Source: Streptomyces tsukubensis (lineage in GTDB: Bacteria; Actinomycetota; Actinomycetes; Streptomycetales; Streptomycetaceae). Taken from it: DNA of 64,000 bases. The notes beneath the pieces were generated by a model that was not told where the DNA came from, searched no databases, and was given only the letters and a program-made list of their open reading frames with translations. Location: positions 558,001-622,000 of the forward strand of contig NZ_CP045178.1 in assembly GCF_009296025.1 (NCBI RefSeq). The letters run 5' to 3'. Made by a program: the position numbers and the translations under genes. This document shows, one piece after another, positions 53,057-61,987 of the stretch (position 1 is its first letter; each line of letters opens with the position of its first letter).

Positions 53057-54103
53057 GTGGAATCCGTCGTCCAGTTCACCGGCCCCCGACAGGTCGAGGT
53101 CGCCACACATGAGAGCGCCACTCTCCCCAGCGGCCACCTGCGGGTCCGTACGCGCTACAGCGGGATATCCGCCGGTACGGAGCTCACCGCCTACCGGGGC
53201 ACGAACCCGTACCTGACCCGCACCTGGGACGCCGAGGCACGGCTGTTCAGGGACGGCGCGGCCGGCATCGAGTACCCCGTCGCCGGCTGGGGGTACTCCG
53301 AGGTCGGCGAGGTCACGGAGGTCTCACCGGAATTGGCCGGTACGCCGGGAATGCCCGCCAAGGGTGACCTGGTATGGGGTATTTGGGGCCACCGAAGCGA
53401 GGGGATCGTCCCCGCGGAACGCATGGTCGGCCACACTCTGCCCGCGGGACTCGAACCGCTCGCCGGAGCGTTCGCCCGAGTCGGTGCGATCGCCCACAAC
53501 GCGGTCCTCTCGGCCGACATCCACCTCGGCGAGGACGTCGCGGTCTTCGGCCAGGGCGTCATCGGCCTGCTCGCCACCCGGCTCGCCCAGCTCAACGGAG
53601 CCAGGGTCACCGCCGTCGACGCCCTGGAGGGGCGCCTCGAAACCGCCCGCGCCTTCGGAGCGACCCACACCCTCAACGCCCGTACGGACGACGTGGCCGA
53701 ACGCGTCCGCGAGGCGACGGGCGGCGCGGGCGCCGATGTCGCCATCGAGATCAGCGGCGTCCACCCCGCCCTGCACGAGGCGGTGCGCTCGGTCACCGTC
53801 GGCGGGCGGGTCGTGGCTTCCGGCTTCTACCAGGGCGACGGCGTCGGGCTGCGCCTCGGCGACGAGTTCCACCACAACCGCGTCCAGCTCGTCTGTTCGC
53901 AGATCGGCGGGGTACCGCCGCAGCTCTCCGGCCGGTGGACGGTGGAGCGTCTGCAGCGCACCTTCCTCTCTCTCGTCGCCGAGGGCAGGGTCGACGTGAA
54001 GTCACTGGTCAGCCACGTCGTCCCCGTCGCGGAGGCCGCCGAGGCCTATGTCCTGCTGGACGAACGGCCCGCGGACGCGCTCCAGGTCGTCCTGAGTTTC
54101 TGA
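53057..54103 (+). CDS. Medium-chain dehydrogenase/reductase
   Basis: A 348-residue MDR-superfamily alcohol/polyol dehydrogenase. The GroES-like half begins VVQFTGPRQVEVATHESATL; the NAD(P) fold has VAVFGQGVIGLLATRLAQLN and ARAFGATHTLNART. The usual catalytic Cys (GICGTD) is replaced by GISAGTE and the structural four-cysteine lobe is absent, so it belongs to the zinc-poor branch (BchC-like). It should oxidise a sugar or sugar alcohol. The GTG at 53057 has CGGAG 9 bases upstream. It is first of the plus-strand unit, divergent from the importer. Confidence 0.88.
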   Translation: MESVVQFTGPRQVEVATHESATLPSGHLRVRTRYSGISAGTELTAYRGTNPYLTRTWDAEARLFRDGAAGIEYPVAGWGYSEVGEVTEVSPELAGTPGMPAKGDLVWGIWGHRSEGIVPAERMVGHTLPAGLEPLAGAFARVGAIAHNAVLSADIHLGEDVAVFGQGVIGLLATRLAQLNGARVTAVDALEGRLETARAFGATHTLNARTDDVAERVREATGGAGADVAIEISGVHPALHEAVRSVTVGGRVVASGFYQGDGVGLRLGDEFHHNRVQLVCSQIGGVPPQLSGRWTVERLQRTFLSLVAEGRVDVKSLVSHVVPVAEAAEAYVLLDERPADALQVVLSF

Positions 54104-54224
54104 CTCCGCGGCGGCCGCCCCGCGGTGGGCATCACCCACCGCGGCGCCGGGCGCCTCGCCCCTCCACCCCCTCCGCCGTGCACCTCAGGAGCGCCGCCCG
54201 CCCGGCGCTGAAAGGCCCGTAGTC

Positions 54225-55025
54225 ATGATGAAGACCGCCTGCCAGGAACAACTCCTCCCCGGCGACACCCTCCAGGAGAAATGGGCTTTCGCGCAGGAAG
54301 CCGGGTTCGACGCCGTCGAACTGCGCTCCAAGGGCGATTTCCACTTCCGCGACCGGCTGCCCGAGCTCAAGCGGGCTCGGGCCGATGGTGTCGTGATGCC
54401 GACGGTCTGTGTGGAGATGCTCCACTTCTTCGCCGCCTTCGACGAAGGGCTGCGCCAGGACGCCCTCGCTCAGCTGAAGTCGCAGCTCAGCGTCGCGGCC
54501 GAGATCGGCGCGCTCGGCGTCCAGACACCGGCCTCGTACGGCATGTTCTCCCGCAGGCTGCCCCCGTTCGAGCCCCCGCGCACCGAGGAACAGGACCGCG
54601 AGGTGCTGCTGAACGGGCTCGGCGAACTGGGCGAGCACGCCCGCAAGGAGGGCGTCGTCCTCTATCTGGAGCCCCTCAACCGGTACGAGGACCACATGGT
54701 CAACCGGCTGGAACAGGCCGCCGAACTCATCGGCACGGTCGGCCTGGAGTCGGTGCGCATCGGTATCGACAGCTATCACATGAACATCGAGGAGGCCGAT
54801 CCCTCCGCCGCCGTCCTGGCCTGCGCACCGTTCATCGGGCACGCCCAGGTCAGCGACTCCAACCGGCTCCAGCCCGGCGCCGGCCACCTCGACTGGCCGG
54901 CCTGGCTCGGGGCGCTGCACGCCATCGGTTTCGACGGGTACCTCGCCGCCGAGTGCCGGCTCAGCGGCGACCCCGTCGAGGCGGTCCGCTCGATCCCCGG
55001 GTTCCTGCGGAGGTCCGGGGCGTGA
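54225..55025 (+). CDS. Sugar phosphate isomerase/epimerase (AP2Ec TIM barrel)
   Basis: A 266-residue xylose-isomerase-like TIM barrel. The metal-site residues appear in sequence: Glu in VLYLEPLNRYE, Asp/His in IGIDSYHMNIEEAD, HAQVSDSNRLQPGAGHLDWP and Glu in YLAAECRLSGDP. This matches the sugar isomerase/epimerase group that includes hydroxypyruvate isomerase, tagatose 3-epimerase and some C-glycoside-cleaving enzymes. The substrate is unknown. The start is the ATG at 54225. Its stop overlaps the next gene (GTGA). Confidence 0.88.
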   Translation: MMKTACQEQLLPGDTLQEKWAFAQEAGFDAVELRSKGDFHFRDRLPELKRARADGVVMPTVCVEMLHFFAAFDEGLRQDALAQLKSQLSVAAEIGALGVQTPASYGMFSRRLPPFEPPRTEEQDREVLLNGLGELGEHARKEGVVLYLEPLNRYEDHMVNRLEQAAELIGTVGLESVRIGIDSYHMNIEEADPSAAVLACAPFIGHAQVSDSNRLQPGAGHLDWPAWLGALHAIGFDGYLAAECRLSGDPVEAVRSIPGFLRRSGA

Positions 55026-56455
55026 ACGCGCTGCTCGAAACTCCCGTGCCCGCCGTCGCCGACGACCTGACACTTCGGCGCGGCGCGGCACGGGTCCTGC
55101 TCGCCAACTGGCGGGGCGGCTCCACCATTCCCTCCCGCGGCCTCTACCCGCACCAGTGGAGCTGGGACTCGGCGTTCATCGCGATCGGACTGCGGCACCT
55201 CTCGGTCCGCAGGGCCCAGCGCGAGTTGGAGACGCTGCTGGCGGCCCAGTGGGCGGACGGCCGGGTCCCGCACATCGTCTTCAACCCGGCCGTGCCGCTG
55301 GACGCGTACTTCCCGAGCCCGGACTTCTGGCGTTCCTCCCGCGCGGGTGCGAGGGCCGGAGCCCCCTCGGCCATCGAGACGTCGGGCATCGTGCAGCCGC
55401 CTGTGCACGCACTCGCCGCCTGGCTCGTCCACCTCGCCGACCCGGACACCTCAAGGCGGCGCGGGTTCCTCGCCCGGCTGCGGCCGCGCCTCGCCGCGTG
55501 GCACGACTACCTCACGGGCCCCAGGGACCTGGGAGGCGAAGGGCTCGCGGCGATGGTCCATCCCTGGGAGCCGGGGATGGACAACAGCCCGAGCTGGGAC
55601 GGCCCCCTGTCCCGCGTCGAGCCCATCGCTCCGCAGACGTACCGGCGCGCCGACCTCGACCACGGCCGTTCCGCCGAACGCCCCACCGACCTCGACTACG
55701 GCCGCTATGTGCGGCTCGCGGCCGACTACCGCGACGCCGGCTACCAGGACACGGCGCCGCAGGCCTTCGCGGTCGAGGACCCGTCCGTCAACGCGCTGCT
55801 CATCGCCTCGGAACACGCCCTGGCCAGGATCACGGACGAGACGGGCGGCGACCCCACTCCGCACGAGGAGCGGGCGGCACGGCTGACCGAGGCGCTGGTA
55901 CGACGGCTCTGGTCCGCCGAGTACGGCATGTTCCTCTGCCGTGACCTGGTGGGGGGCGGCCTCGTGGCCGAGCGCAGCGCGGCCGGGCTCGTGCCGCTCG
56001 TCGTCCCAGGACTCCCCGCCCCGCTCGTCGAGACTCTGCTGACCACCGCGAAGGGGGAGGGTTTCCGTCTCGGCGAGCTGCCCATGGTCCCCTCGTACGA
56101 CCTCGGGGGGCACGCGTTCGACCCCTCGCGGTACTGGCGGGGCCCGGCGTGGTTCAACATCAACTGGCTGCTCGAACGGGGCCTGCGCGGCCATGGGCTG
56201 GACCAGGAGGCGGACGGACTGCGCGACGCGATGCTGCGGCTGGCGGGCGCCAGTGATTTCACCGAGTACGTCGATCCGCACACAGGTGCGGCGCGCGGTA
56301 CCCGCGACTTCGGGTGGACGGCGGCCCTGACCCTGGATCTGCTCGCCGCCAGGCAGACCGCCTCCGCGTCCCGCGGCCGTACGGCCGGACACTTCGGCAC
56401 GTCACACGAGACGCCTCCGGCTCCGGCCGGCGAGCGGGAGAGGAGTCAGGTGTGA
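55022..56455 (+). CDS. MGH1/GH63-like alpha,alpha-barrel glycoside hydrolase
   Basis: A 477-residue protein with an (alpha/alpha)6-barrel glycosidase signature: RGLYPHQWSWDSAFIAIGLR near residue 40, MVHPWEPGMDNSPSWDGPL near 175 and YWRGPAWFNINWLLERGLR near 370. The acidic Asp in WDSAF and Asp/Glu in PGMDNSPSWD are likely catalytic. The family (MGH1-like, near GH63/GH37) cleaves alpha-linked glucosides such as mannosylglycerate or glucosylglycerate. No signal peptide, so it is intracellular. The GTG at 55022 overlaps the isomerase stop. Confidence 0.85.
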   Translation: MNALLETPVPAVADDLTLRRGAARVLLANWRGGSTIPSRGLYPHQWSWDSAFIAIGLRHLSVRRAQRELETLLAAQWADGRVPHIVFNPAVPLDAYFPSPDFWRSSRAGARAGAPSAIETSGIVQPPVHALAAWLVHLADPDTSRRRGFLARLRPRLAAWHDYLTGPRDLGGEGLAAMVHPWEPGMDNSPSWDGPLSRVEPIAPQTYRRADLDHGRSAERPTDLDYGRYVRLAADYRDAGYQDTAPQAFAVEDPSVNALLIASEHALARITDETGGDPTPHEERAARLTEALVRRLWSAEYGMFLCRDLVGGGLVAERSAAGLVPLVVPGLPAPLVETLLTTAKGEGFRLGELPMVPSYDLGGHAFDPSRYWRGPAWFNINWLLERGLRGHGLDQEADGLRDAMLRLAGASDFTEYVDPHTGAARGTRDFGWTAALTLDLLAARQTASASRGRTAGHFGTSHETPPAPAGERERSQV

Positions 56456-58449
56456 CCGCCACCGCCGACACCACCTTGGTGCACGACGGCACGTTCGCCG
56501 TACTCGGGCCCGACGGGGGGCTGACGGGGCGCGGGGGCAGCACCCCCGACGGGCTGTTCCGCCGGGACGCGAGACACCTCAGCCGCTGGGAACTGACGGT
56601 CGACGGAACGGCTCCACTCGTACTCGTCCCGCTGCGCGACACGGGTCCGGCGACCTGCGTCCTGACCCCGCGGGGGACACGCGACGAGCCACCGGCCTAC
56701 ACCGTCTTCCCGGAACTCGCCGTCGCCTCAGGGGTCCTGGTGGAGCGTCTCCGCCTCGTCAGCAACCTCGCCCACCCGAGGGTGGCGCGGCTCTGTCTCC
56801 TCGCGGACGCGGACTTCGCCGACCAGTTCGAACTCCGCTCCGACCACCGGCGGTACGCCAAGGAGGGGAGCCGCCGCACGGCCCTCCCCCACGCCTCGGG
56901 CGTCCGTTTCTCCTACCTCCGTGGTGCGTGGGAGTCGGTCACCACCGTGTCCGCTTCGCCCGCTCCCACCGCGGTGGAACCGGCCGGTCCCACCGCGCAC
57001 CTGCTGACGTGGGACGTGGACCTTCCCGCCCACGGCACGGCCGAGGTGCTGCTGACCGTGGAGGCACGCCCGCACGGCGCACCCGCCCCGCACCGCGTCG
57101 GCGGCCCGGCGGAGGCCTCGGCGCTCTCCCGCGCCGACACGGCGGACTTCGTCGGACAGGCACCCCTGCCCGTGGAGCCGGGGTCACCGGAAGGACTCGC
57201 CGCCGCCTGCCGTCAGGGCCTCACCGACCTGGCCCGGCTACGGGTGCCCGCCGTCGGCCCCGACGGTGCGCAACTGCGCGTTCCCGCCGCGGGGGTGCCG
57301 TGGTTCCTCACCCTCTTCGGCCGGGATTCCCTGCTGGCCTCGCTGTTCGCCCTGCCCTACAGGACCGGCCCCGCCGCCGCGACCCTGCGCGCGCTGGCCG
57401 CCACCCAGGGCACGGTGTACGACCCGGCGCGCGGTGAGCAGCCGGGCCGTATCGTGCACGAGATCCGCCACGGTGAACTCGCGCACTTCCGGCAGGTTCC
57501 TTACGGCCGCTATTACGGTTCGGTCGACGCGACCCCCCTCTTCCTCGTAACGCTCGGCGCCCACACCGACATCACGGGTGATCACACCCTCGCTGTCGCG
57601 CTCCAGTCGCAGGCCCGCGCGGCCGTGGAGTGGATGTTCCGTGACGGCGGCCTCGACGCGGGCGGATACCTCGTGTACCGCCCGGACCCGAAGGGGCTGG
57701 TGAACCAGAACTGGAAGGACTCGGAGGGCGCGATCTGCTTCCGGGACGGCACGCAGGCCGAAGGGCCCATAGCGGTGGCCGAGGCACAGGGCTACGCCTA
57801 CGACGCCTTGGTCCGCACGGCCCGCCTCGCGCGCGAGAGCTGGACGGACCCCTCGTACGCGGACCGGCTCGAACAGAGCGCCGCCGAGCTGCGGGCGCGT
57901 TTCGCCGAGGAGTTCTGGATGGAGGCGGACGACTTCCCCGCCCTCGCCCTGGACGGCGCGGGGCGCCAGGTCGACGCGCTCGCCTCGGACGCGGGACACC
58001 TGCTGTGGTCGGGCATCCTCGACGTACCGCGCGCCCACCGGGTGGGGCGGCGTCTGATGGAGCCGGACTTCTTCTCCGGCTGGGCCGTTCGCACGGTGGC
58101 CTCGGGACAGCCCTGCTACCACCCGCTCTCGTACCACCGGGGCAGCGCGTGGCCCCACGACAACGCGGTGATCGCCCTCGGCCTGGCCCGTTACGGCCTG
58201 GCGGCCGAGGTACGCGCGCTGGCCGCGGGGCTCAGCGGGGCCGCGGCCCACCACGGCGACCGGCTCCCCGAGGTCCTGGCCGGCTACGACGCCTCCGAGC
58301 ACGAGCGGCCGGTCCCCTACCCGCACTCCTGTTCACCGCAGGCGTGGGCGGCGGCCACCCCCCTGGCTCTGCTCACCAGCCTGCGGGAGGTGGCACGGAC
58401 GGCCACGGCAGCGGTCGGGACCACGGCTGCCCGAGGGGCCCGCCCCTGA
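56452..58449 (+). CDS. Glycogen debranching-type amylo-alpha-1,6-glucosidase
   Basis: A 665-residue protein. The N-terminal beta domain is of the glycogen-debranching N type (GGSTPDGLFRRDARHLSRWE). The barrel follows with PWFLTLFGRDSLLASLFALP, ASDAGHLLWSGIL and HRGSAWPHDNAVIALGLARY, motifs of the amylo-alpha-1,6-glucosidase/GDE_C group. It is predicted to be intracellular and to remove glucosyl units from an oligosaccharide; true glycogen activity is unproven. The GTG at 56452 overlaps the preceding stop (GTGA), with GAGAGGAG upstream. It is the last gene of the plus-strand sugar unit. Confidence 0.88.
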   Translation: MTATADTTLVHDGTFAVLGPDGGLTGRGGSTPDGLFRRDARHLSRWELTVDGTAPLVLVPLRDTGPATCVLTPRGTRDEPPAYTVFPELAVASGVLVERLRLVSNLAHPRVARLCLLADADFADQFELRSDHRRYAKEGSRRTALPHASGVRFSYLRGAWESVTTVSASPAPTAVEPAGPTAHLLTWDVDLPAHGTAEVLLTVEARPHGAPAPHRVGGPAEASALSRADTADFVGQAPLPVEPGSPEGLAAACRQGLTDLARLRVPAVGPDGAQLRVPAAGVPWFLTLFGRDSLLASLFALPYRTGPAAATLRALAATQGTVYDPARGEQPGRIVHEIRHGELAHFRQVPYGRYYGSVDATPLFLVTLGAHTDITGDHTLAVALQSQARAAVEWMFRDGGLDAGGYLVYRPDPKGLVNQNWKDSEGAICFRDGTQAEGPIAVAEAQGYAYDALVRTARLARESWTDPSYADRLEQSAAELRARFAEEFWMEADDFPALALDGAGRQVDALASDAGHLLWSGILDVPRAHRVGRRLMEPDFFSGWAVRTVASGQPCYHPLSYHRGSAWPHDNAVIALGLARYGLAAEVRALAAGLSGAAAHHGDRLPEVLAGYDASEHERPVPYPHSCSPQAWAAATPLALLTSLREVARTATAAVGTTAARGARP

Positions 58450-58524
58450 GGTGAGGGGTGAGCGCGGCCCCATCGGCGGCGCTCCCCCTCCCGGAAGACT
58501 TCGGACAGCCCACCACCCGACGAT

Positions 58525-59148
58525 CTACGCCGCCCCCGTCCCCGGACGCAGCGCGTCGACGACGAGGTCGAGCAGTCGCTCCGTCCGGCCCGGTGTGTCC
58601 TCGGCCGTCGTGGCGAGGAAGACCCCGAGGAGCATCGCGGTGACGTCCCCCGGGGCGACGTCCGCGCGGAGCGTTCCCACGCGCGCGCCCTCGTCCAGGA
58701 TCGTCCCGATCGCCTCGGTGATACGTGCCCGTGTGGTCGGTGTGGCGATACGGCCCGAGGCCCACCCGGCCCGGAGGGTGTCGGCCATCCCCCGCTTCCT
58801 CGCGACGAACTCCCCGTAGCGGTCCATCCAGGCGCGGAGCGCGGCTTCCGGCGGGAGCTGGTCGAGGAGAGCGGGGGCGCTCGTGGTGACCCCGTCGAGT
58901 TCGGCCGCGTAGACCGCCTCGACCAGCGCCTCCCTGGTGGGGAAGTGCCGGTAGAGCGTGCCGATACCGACCCCGGCCTCGCGGGCGATGCCCTCCAGGG
59001 GGACGGTGTCGTCGGCGGAGGCGAAAGCGGCTCGGGCGACCGCCACGAGCTTGTCGCGGTTGCGGCGCGCGTCGGCCCGGACCGGGCGCTCGGCGCCGGT
59101 GGGCGGGTCGGTCCGGCCGCCCTTGGGTGACGAGTCGGAAGAAGTCAA
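58525..59148 (-). CDS. TetR/AcrR family transcriptional regulator
   Basis: A 207-residue TetR repressor. After a 25-residue flexible start the helix-turn-helix is at about residues 28-75 (DKLVAVARAAFASADDTVPL, GIGTLYRHFPTREALVEAVY), followed by the helical ligand domain. The start appears to be a TTG (59148), immediately after a 14-bp palindrome. It is divergent from an aldo/keto reductase gene. Two matching palindromes in the 85-bp gap make it the likely regulator of itself and of the reductase. Confidence 0.88.
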   Translation of the reverse strand: MTSSDSSPKGGRTDPPTGAERPVRADARRNRDKLVAVARAAFASADDTVPLEGIAREAGVGIGTLYRHFPTREALVEAVYAAELDGVTTSAPALLDQLPPEAALRAWMDRYGEFVARKRGMADTLRAGWASGRIATPTTRARITEAIGTILDEGARVGTLRADVAPGDVTAMLLGVFLATTAEDTPGRTERLLDLVVDALRPGTGAA

Positions 59149-59150
59149 AA

Positions 59151-59164
59151 CGGAGGAACCTCCG
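59151..59164. promoter_or_regulatory. Palindromic operator 1 (CGGAGGAACCTCCG)
   Basis: A 14-bp near-perfect palindrome (all pairs except the central AA) directly upstream of the tetR TTG. It shares the GGAGGNNCCTCC arms with operator 2 and is a probable TetR site for autoregulation. Confidence 0.7.
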
Positions 59165-59184
59165 GTAGTGCTACCGTGGTGCTA

Positions 59185-59200
59185 GCGGAGGATCCTCCGC
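59185..59200. promoter_or_regulatory. Palindromic operator 2 (GCGGAGGATCCTCCGC)
   Basis: A perfect 16-bp palindrome 34 bp upstream of the reductase ATG. Its centre is 35 bp from that of operator 1. A further palindrome, GGTAGTGCTACC, lies between them at 59164-59175. Confidence 0.7.
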
Positions 59201-59233
59201 TTCCCCCATCATCGCATGAGGACGGGATTTCCC

Positions 59234-60175
59234 ATGACCTCCACCGGTACTTCCTCCCCTCTCACCACAGCCTCCGGAGCCCCGCGCCCCGGAGGGTCCG
59301 CCCTCCTCGACGGCCGCCCCGTCTCCCGCGTCGGGTACGGGGCGATGCAGCTGCGCGAGTCCAGCGGCCGATCCGCCGACATCGCGCTCCTGCGGCGCGC
59401 GGTCGAGCTGGGCGTCGACCACATCGACACGGCCCAGTTCTACGGCGACGGTTACTCCAACGGACTCATCCGTGAGGCGATCCGCCCCGAGGACGGCGTC
59501 CTCGTCGCCAGCAAGGTCGGCGCGGCCCCGAATCCCGGCGGGCAGATCCCGCTCCGTCTCGCCCAGCGGCCCGAGGAGCTGCGAGCGGGCGTCGAGGACA
59601 ACCTCAGGAGCCTCGGCCTCGACCGGATCCCGCTGGTCAATCTGCGCCGCACGGACGTGGGACCCGGTCTGCGGGCCGAGGGCGACCAGGTGGTCGATCT
59701 CGACGACCAGCTCGCGGTGATGACCGCGCTGCGCGACGAGGGCAAGATCGGCGCGATCGGGCTCAGCAGCGTGACGACGGAGATCCTGCGGCGCGCCATG
59801 CCCGCGGGGATCGCCTGCGTACAGAACGCCTACAGCCTCGTGGCGCGCGACGACGAGGAGATGCTCGCACTCTGCGCGGCCGAGTCCATCGCCTTCGTGC
59901 CGTACTTCCCGCTCGGCAGCGCGTTCCCCGGTATGCCCAAGGTGACCGAAGCACCAGCGGTCCAGGCCGCGGCGCGCGCCCTCGGCCGCACTCCTTCGCA
60001 GATCGGCCTGGCCTGGCTGCTCCACCACGCCCCGAACGTGCTCCTGATCCCCGGCACGTCGGACCCCGAGCACCTGGAGGCCAACGTCGCCGCAGGAGCG
60101 GTCGCGCTCGACGACGCCACACTGGCCGAGCTCGACGCCGTCCCTTCCCGCTCGGGGGAGATCGCGCTGGACTGA
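59234..60175 (+). CDS. Aldo/keto reductase
   Basis: A 313-residue NADPH-dependent TIM-barrel oxidoreductase. VSRVGYGAMQLRES opens the barrel. VDHIDTAQFYGDGYSN gives the catalytic Asp and Tyr, VLVASKVG the Lys. The usual catalytic His strand reads LVNLRRTD, as in one bacterial subgroup. LAWLLHHAPNVLLIPGTS is the cofactor-binding end. It reduces an aldehyde or ketone, perhaps a toxic one given TetR control. The ATG at 59234 is preferred over 59216; GAGGA lies about 10 bases upstream. Confidence 0.92.
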   Translation: MTSTGTSSPLTTASGAPRPGGSALLDGRPVSRVGYGAMQLRESSGRSADIALLRRAVELGVDHIDTAQFYGDGYSNGLIREAIRPEDGVLVASKVGAAPNPGGQIPLRLAQRPEELRAGVEDNLRSLGLDRIPLVNLRRTDVGPGLRAEGDQVVDLDDQLAVMTALRDEGKIGAIGLSSVTTEILRRAMPAGIACVQNAYSLVARDDEEMLALCAAESIAFVPYFPLGSAFPGMPKVTEAPAVQAAARALGRTPSQIGLAWLLHHAPNVLLIPGTSDPEHLEANVAAGAVALDDATLAELDAVPSRSGEIALD

Positions 60176-60200
60176 CGGCGCGCTCGCCCCTGCCAGCGCT

Positions 60201-60289
60201 CGGCCGACACCAATCGCTCTGCCGACACCGCTGCGCCGACACCAATCGCTCGGCCGACACCTCTCGGCCGACACCAGTGCTCCGCCGAC
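60201..60289. repeat. Degenerate tandem repeat of CGGCCGACACCAATCGCT
   Basis: About six units of 14-18 bp built on CGSCCGACACC plus AATCGCT follow the aldo/keto reductase stop. They lie between that gene and the DUF2316 reading frame. Function unknown. Confidence 0.7.
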
Positions 60290-60397
60290 GCGTCCGGGCG
60301 GCCCGCGCGGCGCCCGGACGCGTCGGCGACACCGACCGCGGGCGCCACGAGGCCACGCACGAGGTGCGACCCAGGAAACCGACCACCTCGGAAGGCT

Positions 60398-60685
60398 CCG
60401 GACCAGCGTGAGCTGGAGAGCGACCTCGCCCTGTCCGGGCTCGTCTCCCGTGAAGTCGCCAGGGACCTGGACTTCGCACCGGAACGGCTGAGGACGACGT
60501 TCGACGCCGCCGACGAGGCCGATCCGGTCTACGTACGGCAGTCGCGTGACCACCTCGAACAGGCGGCACGCGACGCCGGCCGCTCCCCCGTCGTCCACAC
60601 CGTGCTGACCGAGCGGTCACGCGCACCGGCCCGCGTCCCCCTCTCGCCGCGCGGGGACCCACGCCACGTGTTCCCGACGGTGTGA
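60398..60685 (+). pseudogene. DUF2316-family gene without a visible start codon
   Basis: The plus frame reads PDQRELESDLALSGLVSREV, then ARDLDFAPERLRTTFDAADE, PVYVRQSRDHLEQAARDAGR and VVHTVLTERSRAPARVPLSP before a TGA at 60683. This matches the small helical DUF2316 proteins often found next to aldo/keto reductases or stress genes. About 95 residues remain. Upstream in frame there is no ATG, GTG or TTG that would supply the first residues before PDQR, and no RBS. I therefore read it as a gene that lost its start, possibly through the adjacent repeat array. A non-standard start cannot be excluded. Confidence 0.65.
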
Positions 60686-60800
60686 ACCCCGGGTCGCCGC
60701 CCCGGCACTTGACCAGGGGTTAGACCATGTGGCGCCCATCCGGCGGCCAATGGGGCGCACGCACGGGACCGTCGTGCTTCCATCCATGCAGGAGGCAAAC

Positions 60801-61811
60801 ATGATCCCTGAGAACCGGTGGCAGGCCCCCGTACGCCGACGTGTGCTGTCCATGACCGGTCTGTCCGTTCTCGCCGGGGCGCTGGGGACCGCGTGCGACA
60901 CGCCCGCCGAGAAGGGGCTGGCGGGGCAACCAGCGGGACAGCAGAGGGACAACATGCTCCAACCGGTGCGGACCGGTCCTGCCGACTGGGACGGCGTGGC
61001 CGAGGCCCTGGGCCGCGTGGGGGACATGAAACACGATGTGGCCTATCACCTGCCTCTCCCCCGAAGTGACCTGACCGTGGTCTCCCACGGTGTCACCGTC
61101 AGGCCCGCGCTCGCTCTCAGCTCGCACCTCTCCTTCGTCCGCTACTCGGACGGCGGTTCGCTCCTCATGGGTGACGCCGTCGTCACCGAGCAGGAGCTCC
61201 AGCGATTCATCGACGTGCTGCACGAACAGGGGATCGAGCCGACCGCGCTGCACAAGCATCTGCTCGCCCAGACCCCCTCCGTCTGGTGGATCCACCTCCA
61301 CGCGCACGGCGACGACCCGGTCGCCATCGCCCGTGGCCTGCGTACGGCGTTCGACCGCACCGGCACTCCGGAGGAGCGCCCCTCGACTTCCCAGCGCCCC
61401 TTGGATCTGGACACCTCGGGGATCGACACCGCGCTGGGCGTCAGAGGCACCGCGGAGGACGGTGTCTACCGCAACACCTTCGCCCGCCGGGAGACGGTCA
61501 CCGAAGGTGACATGGTCCTGCCGCCAGGACTGGGATCGACCACCGCCATCAGTTTTCAGCCCCTCGGCCGCGGCCGGGCGGCGGTCAGCGGTGACTGCGC
61601 GATGGTCGCCTCGGAGGTCCAGCCCGTTCTGAAAGCCCTGCGCCACGCCGGAGTCGAACTCGTCGAGCTGCACCATCACGGCCTCCGCGACGAGCCTCGC
61701 CTGTTCTTCACCCACTTCTGGGCGACCGGCGACGCGGTCGCCCTCGCCCGCGGAATCCGCCCCGCCGTGGCCGCCACAAACGTCGTCCCCATCCGCAACG
61801 CGGCAAGCTGA
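60801..61811 (+). CDS. DUF1259-domain lipoprotein (LppY/LpqO-like)
   Basis: A 336-residue exported protein. Basic residues (RRR) precede VLSMTGLSVLAGALGTACDT, a lipobox (GTAC) near residue 32. The mature part contains two related DUF1259 modules: FVRYSDGGSLLMGDAVVTEQ with LHKHLLAQTPSVWWIHLHAH, and ISFQPLGRGRAAVSGDCAMV with LHHHGLRDEPRLFFTHFWAT. This is the arrangement of mycobacterial LppY/LpqO lipoproteins of unknown function. The ATG at 60801 has AGGAGG upstream. Confidence 0.88.
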   Translation: MIPENRWQAPVRRRVLSMTGLSVLAGALGTACDTPAEKGLAGQPAGQQRDNMLQPVRTGPADWDGVAEALGRVGDMKHDVAYHLPLPRSDLTVVSHGVTVRPALALSSHLSFVRYSDGGSLLMGDAVVTEQELQRFIDVLHEQGIEPTALHKHLLAQTPSVWWIHLHAHGDDPVAIARGLRTAFDRTGTPEERPSTSQRPLDLDTSGIDTALGVRGTAEDGVYRNTFARRETVTEGDMVLPPGLGSTTAISFQPLGRGRAAVSGDCAMVASEVQPVLKALRHAGVELVELHHHGLRDEPRLFFTHFWATGDAVALARGIRPAVAATNVVPIRNAAS

Positions 61812-61974
61812 AGGATGCTCCGGGGCGCCTCACCGCCGTGCGACCGGCGATCGCCCGCGGCGGGCTCTCGCCCTCACGTGCCGTCGGGCGCCCCGTCAGG
61901 CGGGCGGCTCGCGACGGAAGCCCGCAAAACCGACGCCGGCCAGACGCGCTGCGGGCCCCGCCGAACGGCACCTC
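61812..61974. other. Intergenic region upstream of the HAD gene
   Basis: About 165 bp of GC-rich sequence. No gene or hairpin is seen. Confidence 0.4.
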
Positions 61975-61980
61975 TACGCT
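61975..61980 (+). promoter_or_regulatory. -10 box of a probable leaderless HAD gene
   Basis: TACGCT matches the actinobacterial TANNNT -10 and lies 7 bases before the ATG at 61988, with no RBS present. No clear -35 is seen. Confidence 0.45.
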
Positions 61981-61987
61981 GCGGAAC

